Shown here in pieces: positions 5,697-6,247 of a stretch of DNA of 6,247 nucleotides. Position 1 is the first letter of the stretch. Each line of letters opens with the position of its first letter. The DNA is from Alphaproteobacteria bacterium (GTDB lineage Bacteria; Pseudomonadota; Alphaproteobacteria; UBA6615), in contig JAURLR010000297.1 of NCBI GenBank assembly GCA_030831135.1, forward strand, positions 1 through 6,247. Direction: 5' to 3'. The notes under the pieces were generated by a model. The model was not told the origin of the DNA. It searched no databases and worked only from the letters and a program-made list of their open reading frames with translations. The translations under genes were made by a program, and so were the position numbers.

Positions 5697-6247
5697 ATGC
5701 ATCCGTATCGATCCCACAATTGCGGCGAATTGCGCGACGACCACGCGGGCGAGACGGTGCGTCTCTCGGGCTGGGTCCATCGCAAGCGCGACCATGGCAA
5801 CCTGCTGTTTGTCGATCTGCGCGACCCGTTCGGGATCACCCAATGCGTGATCGACACCTCCAGCCCGCTGTTCAAGACGGTCGAGGATGCCCGCGTCGAA
5901 TCGGTGCTCACGATTTCCGGCCCGGTGGTCGCGCGGACCGGGGAGACCATCAACGATGCAATCCCGACCGGCCGTATCGAAGTGCAGATTGCGGATGTAA
6001 CTGTCGAATCCCCCGCCGATGTCCTGCCCCTGCAGGTCAATTCCGACGAGGACAGCGGCGAGGAAATCCGCCTGCGTTACCGCTATCTCGACCTGCGCCG
6101 CGAGAAGGTTGCGCGCAACATCATGCTGCGCTCCGATGTGATCTCCTCGATCCGCCGCCGGATGATCGAGGGCGGCTTCAAGGAGTTCCAGACCCCCATT
6201 CTGACAGCCTCCTCGCCCGAAGGCGCGCGTGACTATCTGGTGCCCTC
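5697..6247 (+). CDS. aspS: Aspartyl-tRNA synthetase, N-terminal part (3' truncated by window edge)
   Basis: A class IIb aminoacyl-tRNA synthetase that charges tRNA-Asp in the cytoplasm. 183 complete codons are visible of a usual length near 590. Seen: the OB-fold anticodon-binding domain (about residues 1-105) with [20 protein letters not shown] at 24-43 and TGRIEVQI; the linker [10 protein letters not shown] (126-135); and the start of the catalytic domain with motif 1 around [10 protein letters not shown] (160-169), followed by [12 protein letters not shown] (172-183). Position 33 is histidine, as in nondiscriminating bacterial AspRS, where discriminating enzymes such as E. coli have leucine. 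This suggests it also makes Asp-tRNA-Asn for GatCAB, but that is inference. ATG 5697 gives the usual short N-terminus before the OB fold. The ribosome site is weak (GAGA at about 10 nt upstream). The gene diverges from rnd and has its own likely promoter. Confidence 0.95.
   Translation, partial: MHPYRSHNCGELRDDHAGETVRLSGWVHRKRDHGNLLFVDLRDPFGITQCVIDTSSPLFKTVEDARVESVLTISGPVVARTGETINDAIPTGRIEVQIADVTVESPADVLPLQVNSDEDSGEEIRLRYRYLDLRREKVARNIMLRSDVISSIRRRMIEGGFKEFQTPILTASSPEGARDYLVP

Noticed and set aside
5633..6232. Plus-strand 199-codon frame overlapping aspS
   Set aside because: It is out of frame with the well-conserved AspRS sequence and is Arg/Pro-rich, so it is a shadow frame.
1..6247. Search for a new defence, toxin-antitoxin, CRISPR, phage or RNA-based system
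   Set aside because: All full-length genes are recognisable housekeeping genes. I see no CRISPR-like spaced direct repeats, no tRNA or rRNA, no integrase or transposase, and no unexplained intact gene.

Overview
The window looks like a conserved housekeeping stretch of an alphaproteobacterial chromosome. It is GC-rich by eye. The order hdaA - ppk - ppx - (rnd, opposite strand) - aspS fits alphaproteobacteria, and the gap between rnd and aspS carries palindromic repeats of a type I recall as common in that class. A Caulobacterales/Hyphomonadales-like source is a reasonable guess, but the family cannot be fixed from this sequence.

Layout. Positions 3-188 hold the last 61 codons of a DnaA-related replication regulator (HdaA type). 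A short gap follows and contains a near-consensus Pho box (194-211). Next come polyphosphate kinase (ppk, about 294-2456) and, 21 bp further on, an exopolyphosphatase/GppA-family enzyme (ppx, 2478-3977); these two are probably co-transcribed. The gene rnd (RNase D) occupies 4001-5155 on the minus strand and converges on ppx across 23 bp, with a near-perfect hairpin over the ppx stop codon. The 541-bp gap at 5156-5696 lies between the divergent genes rnd and aspS. It contains a 77-bp palindromic repeat, two oppositely oriented copies of a 32-bp hairpin element that covary with each other, and between those copies a remnant resembling the C-terminus of a GIY-YIG nuclease. The window ends inside aspS (from 5697), of which 183 complete codons are visible.

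How the genes work together. Ppk makes polyphosphate from ATP and Ppx degrades it, so the pair sets the cell's polyphosphate level. The Pho box suggests PhoB control of ppk, and possibly of ppx, under phosphate limitation. HdaA restrains DnaA-dependent initiation. RNase D (RNA 3' processing) and AspRS (tRNA charging) are unrelated housekeeping functions.

I see no new multi-gene system. The points most worth a second look are the covarying inverted hairpin elements around the truncated GIY-YIG remnant, the Pho box, and the hairpin in the ppx/rnd convergence.
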